Assembly: GCF_017303295.1 (NCBI RefSeq)
Contig: NZ_JAFKOK010000004.1
Span: forward strand, 62,001 to 126,000
Direction of reading: 5' to 3'
Length of the DNA: 64,000 nucleotides
DNA from: Rhodobacter sp. NTK016B
Lineage (GTDB): Bacteria > Pseudomonadota > Alphaproteobacteria > Rhodobacterales > Rhodobacteraceae
The notes under the pieces are model-generated. The model worked only from the letters and a program-made list of their open reading frames with translations. It was not told where the DNA came from and searched no databases. Numbering within the stretch: position 1 is the first letter of the stretch; every line of letters starts with the position of its first letter. This document shows, in pieces, positions 56,871-64,000 of this stretch. Position numbers and translations under genes: made by a program.

Positions 56871-58211
56871 ATGAGCCTCGACCATTCCGGTAAGCCCGCC
56901 GTGGCCCCCAACGATCTGAGCGCCTTCTGGATGCCGTTCACGGCCAACCGCCAGTTCAAGCAGAACCCGCGGATGCTGGTGGCGTCGAAGGACATGCATT
57001 ACACGAGTGCCGATGGCCGGCAGGTGCTGGATGGCACTGCGGGCCTGTGGTGCTGCAATGCCGGTCATTGCCGCCCGAAGATCGTTGAGGCGATCCAGAA
57101 ATCCGCAGCCGAACTGGATTACGCGCCCGCGTTCCAGATGGGTCACCCTGCGGCGTTCGAACTGGCGAACCGGCTGGTCGACATGTCGCCCGACGGGTTC
57201 GACCATGTCTTTTTCACCAATTCCGGCTCTGAATCGGTCGATACCGCGCTGAAGATCGCGCTGGCCTATCACCGCGCACGGGGCGAGGGGCAACGCACGC
57301 GCCTCGTCGGCCGCGAGAAGGGTTATCACGGGGTGGGCTTCGGCGGCATCTCGGTCGGCGGTCTGGTGAATAACCGGCGCGTTTTCGGCACGCTTCTGAA
57401 CGGCGTCGATCACCTGCCGCATACCTATCTGCCCGAAGAAAACCGCTGGTCCAAGGGCATCCCCGAGCATGGGGCGTGGCTGGCCGAGGATCTTGAGCGC
57501 AAGATCGCCCTGCACGGCGCCGACACGATCGCGGCGGTGATCGTCGAGCCCGTCGCGGGGTCGGCGGGCGTGATCCTGCCGCCCAAGGGCTATCTGGAAA
57601 AGCTGCGCGAGATCACGAAGAAACACGGCATTCTGCTGATCTTCGACGAAGTGATCACCGGGTTCGGCCGTCTGGGCACGCCCTTTGCCGCCGATTTCTT
57701 CGGTGTGATGCCGGACATGATGACCACGGCCAAGGGCCTGACCTCGGGCACGGTGCCGATGGGTGCGGTCTTTACCACGGGCGACGTGCACGACGCCTTC
57801 ATGACCGGCCCCGAGCACATGATCGAGCTGTTTCACGGGTATACCTATTCCGGCTCGCCCATCGCCTGCGCGGCCGCTTTGGCGACGCAGGATATCTACC
57901 GCGAAGAGGGCCTTTTCCAGCGCGCCGCCGAAATCGCGCCCTATTGGGAAGAGGCGCTGCACTCGCTCAAGGGCACGAAACACGTGATCGATATCCGCAA
58001 TCTCGGGCTTATCGGCGCGATCGAGCTTGAGCCGATCCCGGGCGAACCCACAAAGCGCGCCTTCTCGGCCTTCCTCAAAGCCTATGAGAAGGGCATCCTG
58101 ATCCGCACCACGGGGGACATCATCGCCATGTCGCCGCCGCTGATCATCGAGAAAGAGCATGTCGATCAGCTTGTCGGGACGATCAAGGACGTGCTGGAAG
58201 CGCTCGACTGA
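56871..58211 (+). CDS. Omega-amino acid:pyruvate transaminase (beta-alanine transaminase)
   Basis: Class III PLP aminotransferase, 446 residues from MSLDHSGKPAVAPND with GGAGACAGAT upstream. Blocks: DGTAGLWCCNAGHCRPKI, FTNSGSESVDTALKIALAYHRARG, REKGYHGVGFGGISVGG, IVEPVAGSAGVILPPKGYLEKLREI, LIFDEVITGFGRLG and the Schiff-base Lys in MTTAKGLTSG. It would convert beta-alanine, the product of uracil breakdown, to malonic semialdehyde. The neighbours support this over other omega-amino acids. Confidence 0.9.
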   Translation: MSLDHSGKPAVAPNDLSAFWMPFTANRQFKQNPRMLVASKDMHYTSADGRQVLDGTAGLWCCNAGHCRPKIVEAIQKSAAELDYAPAFQMGHPAAFELANRLVDMSPDGFDHVFFTNSGSESVDTALKIALAYHRARGEGQRTRLVGREKGYHGVGFGGISVGGLVNNRRVFGTLLNGVDHLPHTYLPEENRWSKGIPEHGAWLAEDLERKIALHGADTIAAVIVEPVAGSAGVILPPKGYLEKLREITKKHGILLIFDEVITGFGRLGTPFAADFFGVMPDMMTTAKGLTSGTVPMGAVFTTGDVHDAFMTGPEHMIELFHGYTYSGSPIACAAALATQDIYREEGLFQRAAEIAPYWEEALHSLKGTKHVIDIRNLGLIGAIELEPIPGEPTKRAFSAFLKAYEKGILIRTTGDIIAMSPPLIIEKEHVDQLVGTIKDVLEALD

Positions 58212-58312
58212 CCGGAAATGCGCGGCGCGCGGCCTGTCGCCGTGCCGCCGTTGCCGGGCCACGGGGGCGCCAGACCGCCGGGCCAATATGCGAATAGCCA
58301 ACAGGAGTCACC

Positions 58313-59563
58313 ATGACCGCGCCTGCCGCGAATATGCGCATCAACCCCGACCGTCTCTGGGACAGCCTCATGGAGATGGCCAAGATCGGCCCCGGCGTCG
58401 CGGGGGGAAACAACCGCCAGACGCTGACCGATGAAGACGGCGAGGGCCGCCACCTGTTTCAGCGCTGGTGCGAAGAGGCCGGGATGACCATGGGCGTCGA
58501 TCAGATCGGCAACATGTTCGCCACCCGTCCGGGCGAAGATCCCGACGCGCTGCCGGTCTATATGGGCAGCCATCTGGACACCCAGCCCACAGGCGGCAAA
58601 TACGACGGGGTGCTGGGGGTTCTGGGCGCGCTGGAAGCGGTGCGCACGATGAACGATCTGGGCATCCGGACCAAGCATCCCATCGTCGTCGTCAACTGGA
58701 CCAACGAGGAAGGAACACGCTTCGCGCCGGCGATGCTGGCCTCGGGCGTGTTCGCCGGACGTCACGCGCTGGACTGGGCCTATGACCGCGTTGATGCCAA
58801 GGGCAAGCGCTTCGGCGACGAGCTGGAGCGGATCGGCTGGAAGGGCGAGGAAGAGGTCGGCGCACGCAAGATGCACGCTTTGTTCGAGCTGCATATCGAG
58901 CAGGGGCCGATCCTGGAAGCCGAGGGCAAGGATATCGGCGTTGTCACCCACGGACAGGGGCTGCGCTGGATCGAATGCACGGTGACGGGCAAGGACAGCC
59001 ATACCGGCTCGACCCCGATGCATATGCGCAAGAATGCCGGGCGCGGTCTGGCCCTGCTTACCGAGCTGGTGCACGAGATCGCGATGAAGCATCAGCCCGG
59101 CGCGGTCGGCGCCATCGGGCATATCGACGTCTATCCCAATTCGCGCAACGTGATCCCGGGCAAGGTTGTGTTCACGGTCGATTTCCGCTCGCATCTGCCC
59201 GAGGTGCTGCACGGGATGGAGGCCGAGTTCTACGAGCGCGCGCCGGGCCTGTGCGAAGAGATCGGCGTGAGCCTGTCGACGCAGGTGGTGGGCCAGTTCG
59301 AGCCGCCCGCCTTCGACGAAGGCTGCGTGTCGAAGGTGCGCGCGGCGGCCGAGCGGCTGGGCTACAGCCATATGGATATCGTTTCGGGCGCGGGCCATGA
59401 TGCCTGCTGGATCAACGATCTGGCGCCGACGGCGATGGTGATGTGCCCCTGCGTGGACGGGCTGTCGCATAACGAAGCGGAAGAAATTTCCAAGGACTGG
59501 GCCGGGGCGGGGACGGATGTGCTGTTGCACGCGGTGCTCGAAGCGGCGGAAGTGGTGAGTTGA
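58313..59563 (+). CDS. Zn-dependent N-carbamoyl amidohydrolase (beta-ureidopropionase type)
   Basis: M20-family amidase, 416 residues. Metal ligands in YMGSHLDTQPTGGKYDG (His, Asp), NEEGTRFAPAM (Glu), LHIEQGPILE (His) and the C-terminal GAGHDACWIN (His). FDEGCVSKVRAAAERLGYSHMDIVSG is typical. In this cluster it should hydrolyse N-carbamoyl-beta-alanine to beta-alanine, CO2 and ammonia, linking dihydropyrimidinase to the transaminase. 101 bases separate it from the transaminase. Confidence 0.9.
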   Translation: MTAPAANMRINPDRLWDSLMEMAKIGPGVAGGNNRQTLTDEDGEGRHLFQRWCEEAGMTMGVDQIGNMFATRPGEDPDALPVYMGSHLDTQPTGGKYDGVLGVLGALEAVRTMNDLGIRTKHPIVVVNWTNEEGTRFAPAMLASGVFAGRHALDWAYDRVDAKGKRFGDELERIGWKGEEEVGARKMHALFELHIEQGPILEAEGKDIGVVTHGQGLRWIECTVTGKDSHTGSTPMHMRKNAGRGLALLTELVHEIAMKHQPGAVGAIGHIDVYPNSRNVIPGKVVFTVDFRSHLPEVLHGMEAEFYERAPGLCEEIGVSLSTQVVGQFEPPAFDEGCVSKVRAAAERLGYSHMDIVSGAGHDACWINDLAPTAMVMCPCVDGLSHNEAEEISKDWAGAGTDVLLHAVLEAAEVVS

Positions 59564-59571
59564 GCGGTGGG

Positions 59572-59656
59572 GGGGGGCCAGCCCCCCGCACCCCCCGCCG
59601 GGAGGGTTTTCCACCCTCCCGGTCCCTCCCGGAGGATATTTAGAGAACAAAGATGG
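59572..59656 (+). repeat. Intergenic repeat, copy F
   Basis: A G/C hairpin (59572-59587), a second with 9-bp stem (59598-59606 with 59614-59622), then CCCGGAGGATATTTAGAG and AACAAAGATGGGG. It starts 8 bases after the amidohydrolase stop and ends in the ATG of the next small gene. Confidence 0.72.
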
Positions 59657-59976
59657 GGACAGGCGCAGCGGCCATGGGAGTTCAGATCGACGCCCTGATC
59701 GAGGCGGAGATTGCTGGGTTTGACGCCTCGTCGCGCGGGGGCGCCATGACGCTGCGGGACTTTCAGGCGCGGCGGGTGCGCAAGCATCGGGCGATCACTG
59801 TCAATTTCTCGGGCGGGATTACGCAGACCTGCTGGACGGTGGTGCGCTCGGACGGCTGCTACAGCGTGCTCTATGTACCCCGCGCGGGCTGTTTCACGCT
59901 CTGCGTGGACAGCGATTTCGGACCTTTAGACATAGGGGTGCACGGGCCGGCGCTGGCCTGTTTCGCCTCGGTATGA
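59653..59976 (+). CDS. Small protein of unknown function in the pyrimidine cluster
   Basis: A 107-residue reading frame between the amidohydrolase and dihydropyrimidinase genes. The first ATG is the one in the intergenic repeat (MGTGAAAMGVQ); MGVQIDALIEAEIAGFD eight codons on is an alternative. The product has a helical start, a basic part (FQARRVRKHRAITV) and a beta-rich Cys-containing end (TQTCWTVVRSDGCYSVLYVPRAGCFTLCVD). No family recognised. Composition agrees with coding, and it ends 16 bases before the next gene. Confidence 0.55.
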   Translation: MGTGAAAMGVQIDALIEAEIAGFDASSRGGAMTLRDFQARRVRKHRAITVNFSGGITQTCWTVVRSDGCYSVLYVPRAGCFTLCVDSDFGPLDIGVHGPALACFASV

Positions 59977-59992
59977 ACCAACAGGAGAGACC

Positions 59993-61447
59993 ATGAGCAC
60001 CGTCATCAAGAACGGCACCATCGTTACCGCAGATCTGACCTATTCGGCAGATGTCCTGATCGAAGACGGCGTGATCATCGAGATCGGCAAGGGGCTGAAA
60101 GGGGATTCCGAGCTGGACGCCACGGGCTGCTACGTGATGCCCGGCGGCATCGATCCGCATACCCATCTGGAAATGCCCTTCATGGGCACCTATTCCACCG
60201 ACGATTTCGAAAGCGGCACGCGCGCGGCGCTGGCGGGCGGCACGACGATGGTCGTCGATTTCGCACTGCCGAGCCCCGGACAGGGGCTGATGGACGCGCT
60301 GCAGATGTGGGACAACAAATCGACCCGCGCCAATTGCGACTACAGTTTCCACATGGCCGTCACCTGGTGGGGCGAGCAGGTTTTCAACGAGATGGAAACC
60401 GTGGTGCGCCAGCGCGGCATCAACACCTTCAAGCATTTCATGGCCTATAAGGGCGCGCTGATGGTGAATGACGACGAGATGTACGCGTCGTTCAGCCGTC
60501 TGGCCGAGCTGGGCGGCATCGCCATGGTCCATGCCGAGAATGGCGACGTGGTGGCCGAGATGACCGCCAAGCTGTTGGCGGCGGGCAATACCGGCCCCGA
60601 AGCGCATGCCTATTCGCGCCCCTCTCAGGTCGAGGGCGAGGCTACCAACCGCGCAATCATGATCGCCGATATGGCGGGCGTGCCGCTTTATGTCGTGCAT
60701 ACCTCGTGCGAGGAAGCGCATGAAGCCATTCGCCGCGCCAAGCAGAACGGCAAGCGGGTCTGGGGCGAGCCGCTGATCCAGCATCTGACGCTGGATGAGA
60801 GCGAGTATTTCAACGCCGACTGGGACCATGCTGCGCGCCGTGTGATGTCGCCGCCGTTCCGCAACAAGAAGCATCAGGACAGCTTGTGGGCCGGTCTTCA
60901 GGCGGGCACGCTGTCTTGCGTGGCCACCGACCATTGCGCTTTCTCCACCGATCAGAAGCGCTATGGCGTCGGCGATTTCTCGAAGATCCCGAACGGTACG
61001 GGGGGGCTGGAAGACCGCATGCCGATGCTCTGGACGCAAGGGGTCAGTACCGGGCGTCTGACGATGAACGAATTCGTGGCCGTGACCAGCACCAACATCG
61101 CCAAGATCATGAACATGTATCCCAAGAAGGGCGCGGTTCTGGTGGGCGCGGATGCGGATCTGGTGGTCTGGGACCCCGAGAAAGCGAAAACCATCAGCGC
61201 ATCGAACCAGCAATCGGCCATTGATTACAACGTGTTCGAAGGGTTCGAGGTCAAGGGCCTGCCGCGCTTCACGCTGAGCCGGGGGCAGGTGGCCGTGCAT
61301 GACGGCGAAATCCGCACCGAAGAGGGCCATGGCAAATTCGTCAAGCGCGAGCCCAAGGGCTCGGTCTCGACGGCGCTGTCGACGTGGAAAGAGCTGACCG
61401 CGCCGCGCCCGATCGAGCGCTCGGGCATCCCGGCGACGGGCGTCTGA
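59993..61447 (+). CDS. Dihydropyrimidinase
   Basis: Opens the ring of dihydrouracil and dihydrothymine; second step of reductive pyrimidine breakdown. 484-residue amidohydrolase: H56 and H58 in GGIDPHTHLEMPFMG, the carboxylated Lys in KHFMAYKGALMVNDDE (about 152), His in MVHAENGDV and VVHTSCEEAHEAI, and the Asp in SCVATDHCAFSTDQK. The C-terminal part has LVVWDPEKAKTISASNQ. GGAGAGACC precedes the ATG. Some relatives are hydantoinases, but the operon favours pyrimidines. Confidence 0.93.
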   Translation: MSTVIKNGTIVTADLTYSADVLIEDGVIIEIGKGLKGDSELDATGCYVMPGGIDPHTHLEMPFMGTYSTDDFESGTRAALAGGTTMVVDFALPSPGQGLMDALQMWDNKSTRANCDYSFHMAVTWWGEQVFNEMETVVRQRGINTFKHFMAYKGALMVNDDEMYASFSRLAELGGIAMVHAENGDVVAEMTAKLLAAGNTGPEAHAYSRPSQVEGEATNRAIMIADMAGVPLYVVHTSCEEAHEAIRRAKQNGKRVWGEPLIQHLTLDESEYFNADWDHAARRVMSPPFRNKKHQDSLWAGLQAGTLSCVATDHCAFSTDQKRYGVGDFSKIPNGTGGLEDRMPMLWTQGVSTGRLTMNEFVAVTSTNIAKIMNMYPKKGAVLVGADADLVVWDPEKAKTISASNQQSAIDYNVFEGFEVKGLPRFTLSRGQVAVHDGEIRTEEGHGKFVKREPKGSVSTALSTWKELTAPRPIERSGIPATGV

Positions 61448-61449
61448 CG

Positions 61450-61869
61450 ATGGCGGCGATGCTGAACGGGCTTCTCGAGGCGGCGCTTTATGTCGACGAC
61501 CTCGACGCCACCGAAGCGTTTTATGCAGGCATTCTTGGCCTGCCGGTGGTGGTGCGCAAGGACGGGCGTCACGCGTTCTTTCGCGCAGGCGACAGCATCG
61601 TTCTGACCTTCATCGCCGAGGCCACGCGCGAGGTCGATCCGACCTCGACCCTGCCGGTGCCGACCCATGGCGCGACGGGGCCGGGGCATCTGTGCTTTGC
61701 CGCCGATGCCGCGCAGCTCGACCACTGGGCGCGGGCCTTGCCCGAGGCGGGCTTCCCGATCGAGGCGGATTTTCAATGGCCCAATGGTGCGCGCTCGATC
61801 TATGTGCGCGACCCGGCGGGGAATTCCATCGAATTCGCCGAGCCCAAACTCTGGGGCGTCGGTGCGTGA
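61450..61869 (+). CDS. VOC-family (glyoxalase-fold) protein
   Basis: A 139-residue protein starting 2 bases after the dihydropyrimidinase stop. Two beta-alpha-beta-beta-beta modules: LEAALYVDDLDATEAFYAGILGL and GHLCFAADAAQLDHWARALPEAG, then SIYVRDPAGNSIEFAEPKLW with the metal-binding Glu. Family members are lyases, dioxygenases or drug-binding proteins; the substrate here is unknown. It may handle a reactive aldehyde such as malonic semialdehyde, but that is guesswork. Confidence 0.85.
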   Translation: MAAMLNGLLEAALYVDDLDATEAFYAGILGLPVVVRKDGRHAFFRAGDSIVLTFIAEATREVDPTSTLPVPTHGATGPGHLCFAADAAQLDHWARALPEAGFPIEADFQWPNGARSIYVRDPAGNSIEFAEPKLWGVGA

Positions 61870-61995
61870 TGGCGGCCCGCCGAGACTTTGTCTTGCGCGG
61901 AACACTGTGGCACCATCAAGCTTGGGGCGCGCGCCTGCTTTGCGCCCCGGGCCAATCAAAACAAAAGAACGGGGATGGACGATGACGGGAACACA

Positions 61996-62817
61996 ATGGC
62001 GATGACGGACGCAACGAGTGCCCGCGCCGAGGACGCGTCCGCTGCGGTGATCGAGGCGAAGGGTCTCAACCTGACCTTCGAGACGAATGACGGGCCGGTT
62101 CACGCGCTCAAGGACGTGGATCTCACGATCCGAAAAGGCGAGTTCGTCAGTTTCATCGGCCCCTCGGGCTGCGGCAAGACCACGTTCCTGCGCACCATCG
62201 CGGATCTGGAATCGCCCACGGGCGGCACGCTGAGCGTGAACGGCATGACGCCCGAAGAGGCCCGCAAGGCGCGCGCTTACGGCTATGTCTTTCAGGCCGC
62301 CGGGCTTTATCCGTGGCGCACGATCGAGGCCAATGTGCGCCTGCCGCTCGAGATCATGGGCTATACCCGGCAGGATCAGGCTGCGCGGGTGCGCGAGGTT
62401 CTGGAACTGGTCGAATTGTCAGGGTTCGAGAAGAAATTCCCGTGGCAATTGTCGGGGGGGATGCAGCAGCGCGCCTCGATCGCGCGGGCGCTGGCGTTCG
62501 ACGCCGACATCCTGCTGATGGACGAGCCGTTCGGGGCGCTCGATGAGATCGTGCGCGACCGCCTGAACGAGGAATTGCTGAAGCTCTGGGCGCGCACGCA
62601 TAAGACCATCGGCTTCGTCACACACTCGATCCCCGAGGCGGTCTATCTGTCCACCAAGATCGTGGTGATGAGCCCGCGTCCGGGGCGGATCACCGATGTG
62701 ATCCAATCGACCCTGCCCGCCGAGCGGCCGCTCGACATCCGCGACAGCCCGGAATTCATCGCCATCGCCCACCGCGTCCGCGAAGGACTGCGCGCGGGCT
62801 ATGAGGACAATGTCTGA
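61996..62817 (+). CDS. ABC transporter ATPase (nitrate/taurine/SsuB-like)
   Basis: A 273-residue ATPase. Start at the ATG with GGGAA upstream; other in-frame ATGs at 61975 and 62002 are possible. Walker A GPSGCGKT, Q-loop FQAAGLYPWRTIEANVRLPLE, signature LSGGMQQR, Walker B ILLMDEPFGALDE, H-loop THSIPEAV. With the permease genes behind it and the pyrimidine enzymes before, uptake of a pyrimidine or related base is inferred; the binding protein is not in the window. Confidence 0.9.
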   Translation: MAMTDATSARAEDASAAVIEAKGLNLTFETNDGPVHALKDVDLTIRKGEFVSFIGPSGCGKTTFLRTIADLESPTGGTLSVNGMTPEEARKARAYGYVFQAAGLYPWRTIEANVRLPLEIMGYTRQDQAARVREVLELVELSGFEKKFPWQLSGGMQQRASIARALAFDADILLMDEPFGALDEIVRDRLNEELLKLWARTHKTIGFVTHSIPEAVYLSTKIVVMSPRPGRITDVIQSTLPAERPLDIRDSPEFIAIAHRVREGLRAGYEDNV

Positions 62818-62820
62818 GCC

Positions 62821-63768
62821 ATGCGCAACAGGTTTCCGGCTCTTGGCCCCGTCCTTGTCGTCGTCGCGGTGATCCTTGCGATCTGGTATGTCGCCGTGAT
62901 CCCGATGAATGCGAAATGGGAATACGATCAGGCCGCGCGCAACGGGCGCGAGCTGGGTTTTGGCGAGATGGTCGCGCTGACCATGGCGCAGGATCGTCCC
63001 GTTCTGCCTGCGCCGCATCAGGTGGTGATCGGCGTCTATGAGCAAACCGTGGGCTGCGATGCCGTCGGGCGCCGGATGTGCCGCGCGACCACGCCGCTGA
63101 CGCTGCAGGGCTTCGGCGAACGGATCACGGCGTCCTTCACCTCGAACCGCAGCCTGATCTACCATGCCGGCATCACGCTGAGCGCGACGCTTCTGGGCTT
63201 CCTGATCGGCACCGGCGGCGGGATTCTTCTGGCCATCGGTATCGTCTATAACCGGGCGGCCGATGCCTCGGTCATGCCCTGGGCGATTGCCAGCCAGACG
63301 ATTCCGATCATCGCGCTGGCGCCGATGATCATCGTGGTGCTCAATTCCATCGGCATTTCGGGGCTCATCCCCAAGGCGATCATCGCCGCCTATCTCAGCT
63401 TCTTCCCGGTCGTCGTCGGCATGGTGAAGGGGCTTCGGGCGCCCGACGCTATGCAACTCGACCTGATGAAGACCTATTCCGCCGCGGGGCGTGATGTCTT
63501 CGCCAAGCTTCGGCTGCCGATGTCGATGCCCTATCTCTTCGCCTCGCTGAAAATCGGGATCGCGGCGGCACTGGTCGGCACCATCGTCGGCGAATTGCCG
63601 GTGCAGCAGGGCGGGCTGGGTGTCCGGCTGCTCTCGGGCAGCTATTACGGCCAGACGATCCAGATCTGGGCCGCGCTTCTGGTCGCGGCGATTCTGGCCG
63701 CGGGCCTTGTGGGGATCGTCGGCATGATCGAGCGGCGGGTGCTCAAGCGGATGGGGATGGCGGCATGA
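62821..63768 (+). CDS. ABC transporter permease
   Basis: A 315-residue membrane protein starting 3 bases after the ATPase. One N-terminal TM helix (LGPVLVVVAVILAIWYVAVI), then a ~75-residue periplasmic loop with two Cys (QTVGCDAVGRRMCRA), then the permease domain of five TM helices with the coupling loop VKGLRAPDAMQLDLMKTYSAAGRDVFAKLRLPMSMPYLF. The long loop is unusual for SsuC-like permeases. Confidence 0.9.
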   Translation: MRNRFPALGPVLVVVAVILAIWYVAVIPMNAKWEYDQAARNGRELGFGEMVALTMAQDRPVLPAPHQVVIGVYEQTVGCDAVGRRMCRATTPLTLQGFGERITASFTSNRSLIYHAGITLSATLLGFLIGTGGGILLAIGIVYNRAADASVMPWAIASQTIPIIALAPMIIVVLNSIGISGLIPKAIIAAYLSFFPVVVGMVKGLRAPDAMQLDLMKTYSAAGRDVFAKLRLPMSMPYLFASLKIGIAAALVGTIVGELPVQQGGLGVRLLSGSYYGQTIQIWAALLVAAILAAGLVGIVGMIERRVLKRMGMAA

Positions 63769-64000
63769 ACGGGCTTTTCGCAATCGGCGGCGCCTATCTG
63801 CGGGTGCTGTTCTCTCTGGCCGTTCTTCTGACTTGCTGGCTTGAGCGCGGGGCAGGGGCGCAGCCCACCGATCTGGTCTGCTGGGTTCTGGTCGGTGCTG
63901 CGGTGCTGACATGGCTGTTCGACGAGGTTCCGGCGGGCGCGGCGCGCGCACTGCTGACCCTGTTGCTGGGCGTGGCGCTGTTTTTCGCGGGGCTGGAACT
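63765..64000 (+). CDS. Membrane protein, probable second permease (cut by window end)
   Basis: The ATG overlaps the permease stop by ATGA; 78 codons are visible and the frame stays open to the last base. It begins MNGLFAIGGAYLRVLFSLAV and shows at least three hydrophobic segments. In similar transporters a second permease comes here, so this is the likely call; the signature region lies outside. Confidence 0.7.
   Translation, partial: MNGLFAIGGAYLRVLFSLAVLLTCWLERGAGAQPTDLVCWVLVGAAVLTWLFDEVPAGAARALLTLLLGVALFFAGLE

Overview
The window reads as a chromosomal segment of a GC-rich alphaproteobacterium of the Rhodobacterales (Rhodobacter/Paracoccus/Roseobacter-like). The evidence is the strong G/C third-position bias, frequent ATGA and TTGA start/stop overlaps, a nuo operon interrupted by small accessory genes with birA, coaX and an RNase J gene behind it, and short intergenic repeats with the core GGATATTT...AAAGATG. 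I saw no rRNA, tRNA, CRISPR array, insertion sequence or phage gene.

Layout. 0-2.3 kb: an exported protein built of 11-residue repeats (minus strand), and infC, which appears to start at ATA and ends in a strong terminator. 2.3-8.4 kb: envelope genes, namely an unknown exported protein, a DsbA-type thiol oxidoreductase, an N-acetylmuramoyl-L-alanine amidase and penicillin-binding protein 1A. 8.6-10.9 kb: a glutathione transferase, HMG-CoA lyase and an enoyl-CoA hydratase, probably the end of leucine catabolism.

11.2-30.0 kb: a complete nuoA-N operon for respiratory complex I, in standard order but with about nine extra genes between the subunits: a sulfotransferase, a duplicated-domain exported protein, a one-helix membrane protein, a DUF5333-like exported protein, a lipoprotein, a carboxymuconolactone-decarboxylase-like protein, another exported protein and a possible 26-residue membrane microprotein. 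birA, coaX and RNase J follow in the same direction.

33.3-44 kb: an orphan FliM/SpoA-like protein, an MlaE/MlaF lipid transporter pair, alanine racemase, two c-type cytochromes, two related sulfotransferase-like proteins flanking an OafA-type acyltransferase, and Kdo transferase (waaA), so mostly cell-surface genes.

44.0-52.6 kb: a catabolic cluster I read as gamma-butyrobetaine/carnitine to glycine betaine: caiD-like hydratase, ADP-forming acyl-CoA ligase, acyl-CoA dehydrogenase, SDR, fused carnitine dehydrogenase-thioesterase, a Cys-rich lipoprotein and a BKACE (cdhC-like) enzyme, with a divergent GlxA/AraC-type regulator. 52.8-55.2 kb: tyrS and anmK, divergent.

55.4-64.0 kb: a reductive pyrimidine-degradation cluster: two TetR/RutR-like regulators, an omega-amino-acid transaminase, an N-carbamoyl-beta-alanine amidohydrolase, a small unknown protein, dihydropyrimidinase, a VOC protein and an ABC transporter cut by the window edge. 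A RutR-like operator overlaps the likely promoter between regulators and enzymes.

The least explained material is the set of exported and membrane accessory genes inside the nuo operon, the hendecad-repeat protein, the dispersed intergenic repeats (some of which seem to supply start codons), and the unnamed members of the carnitine cluster. All functional calls come from reading the sequence; no database search was run.
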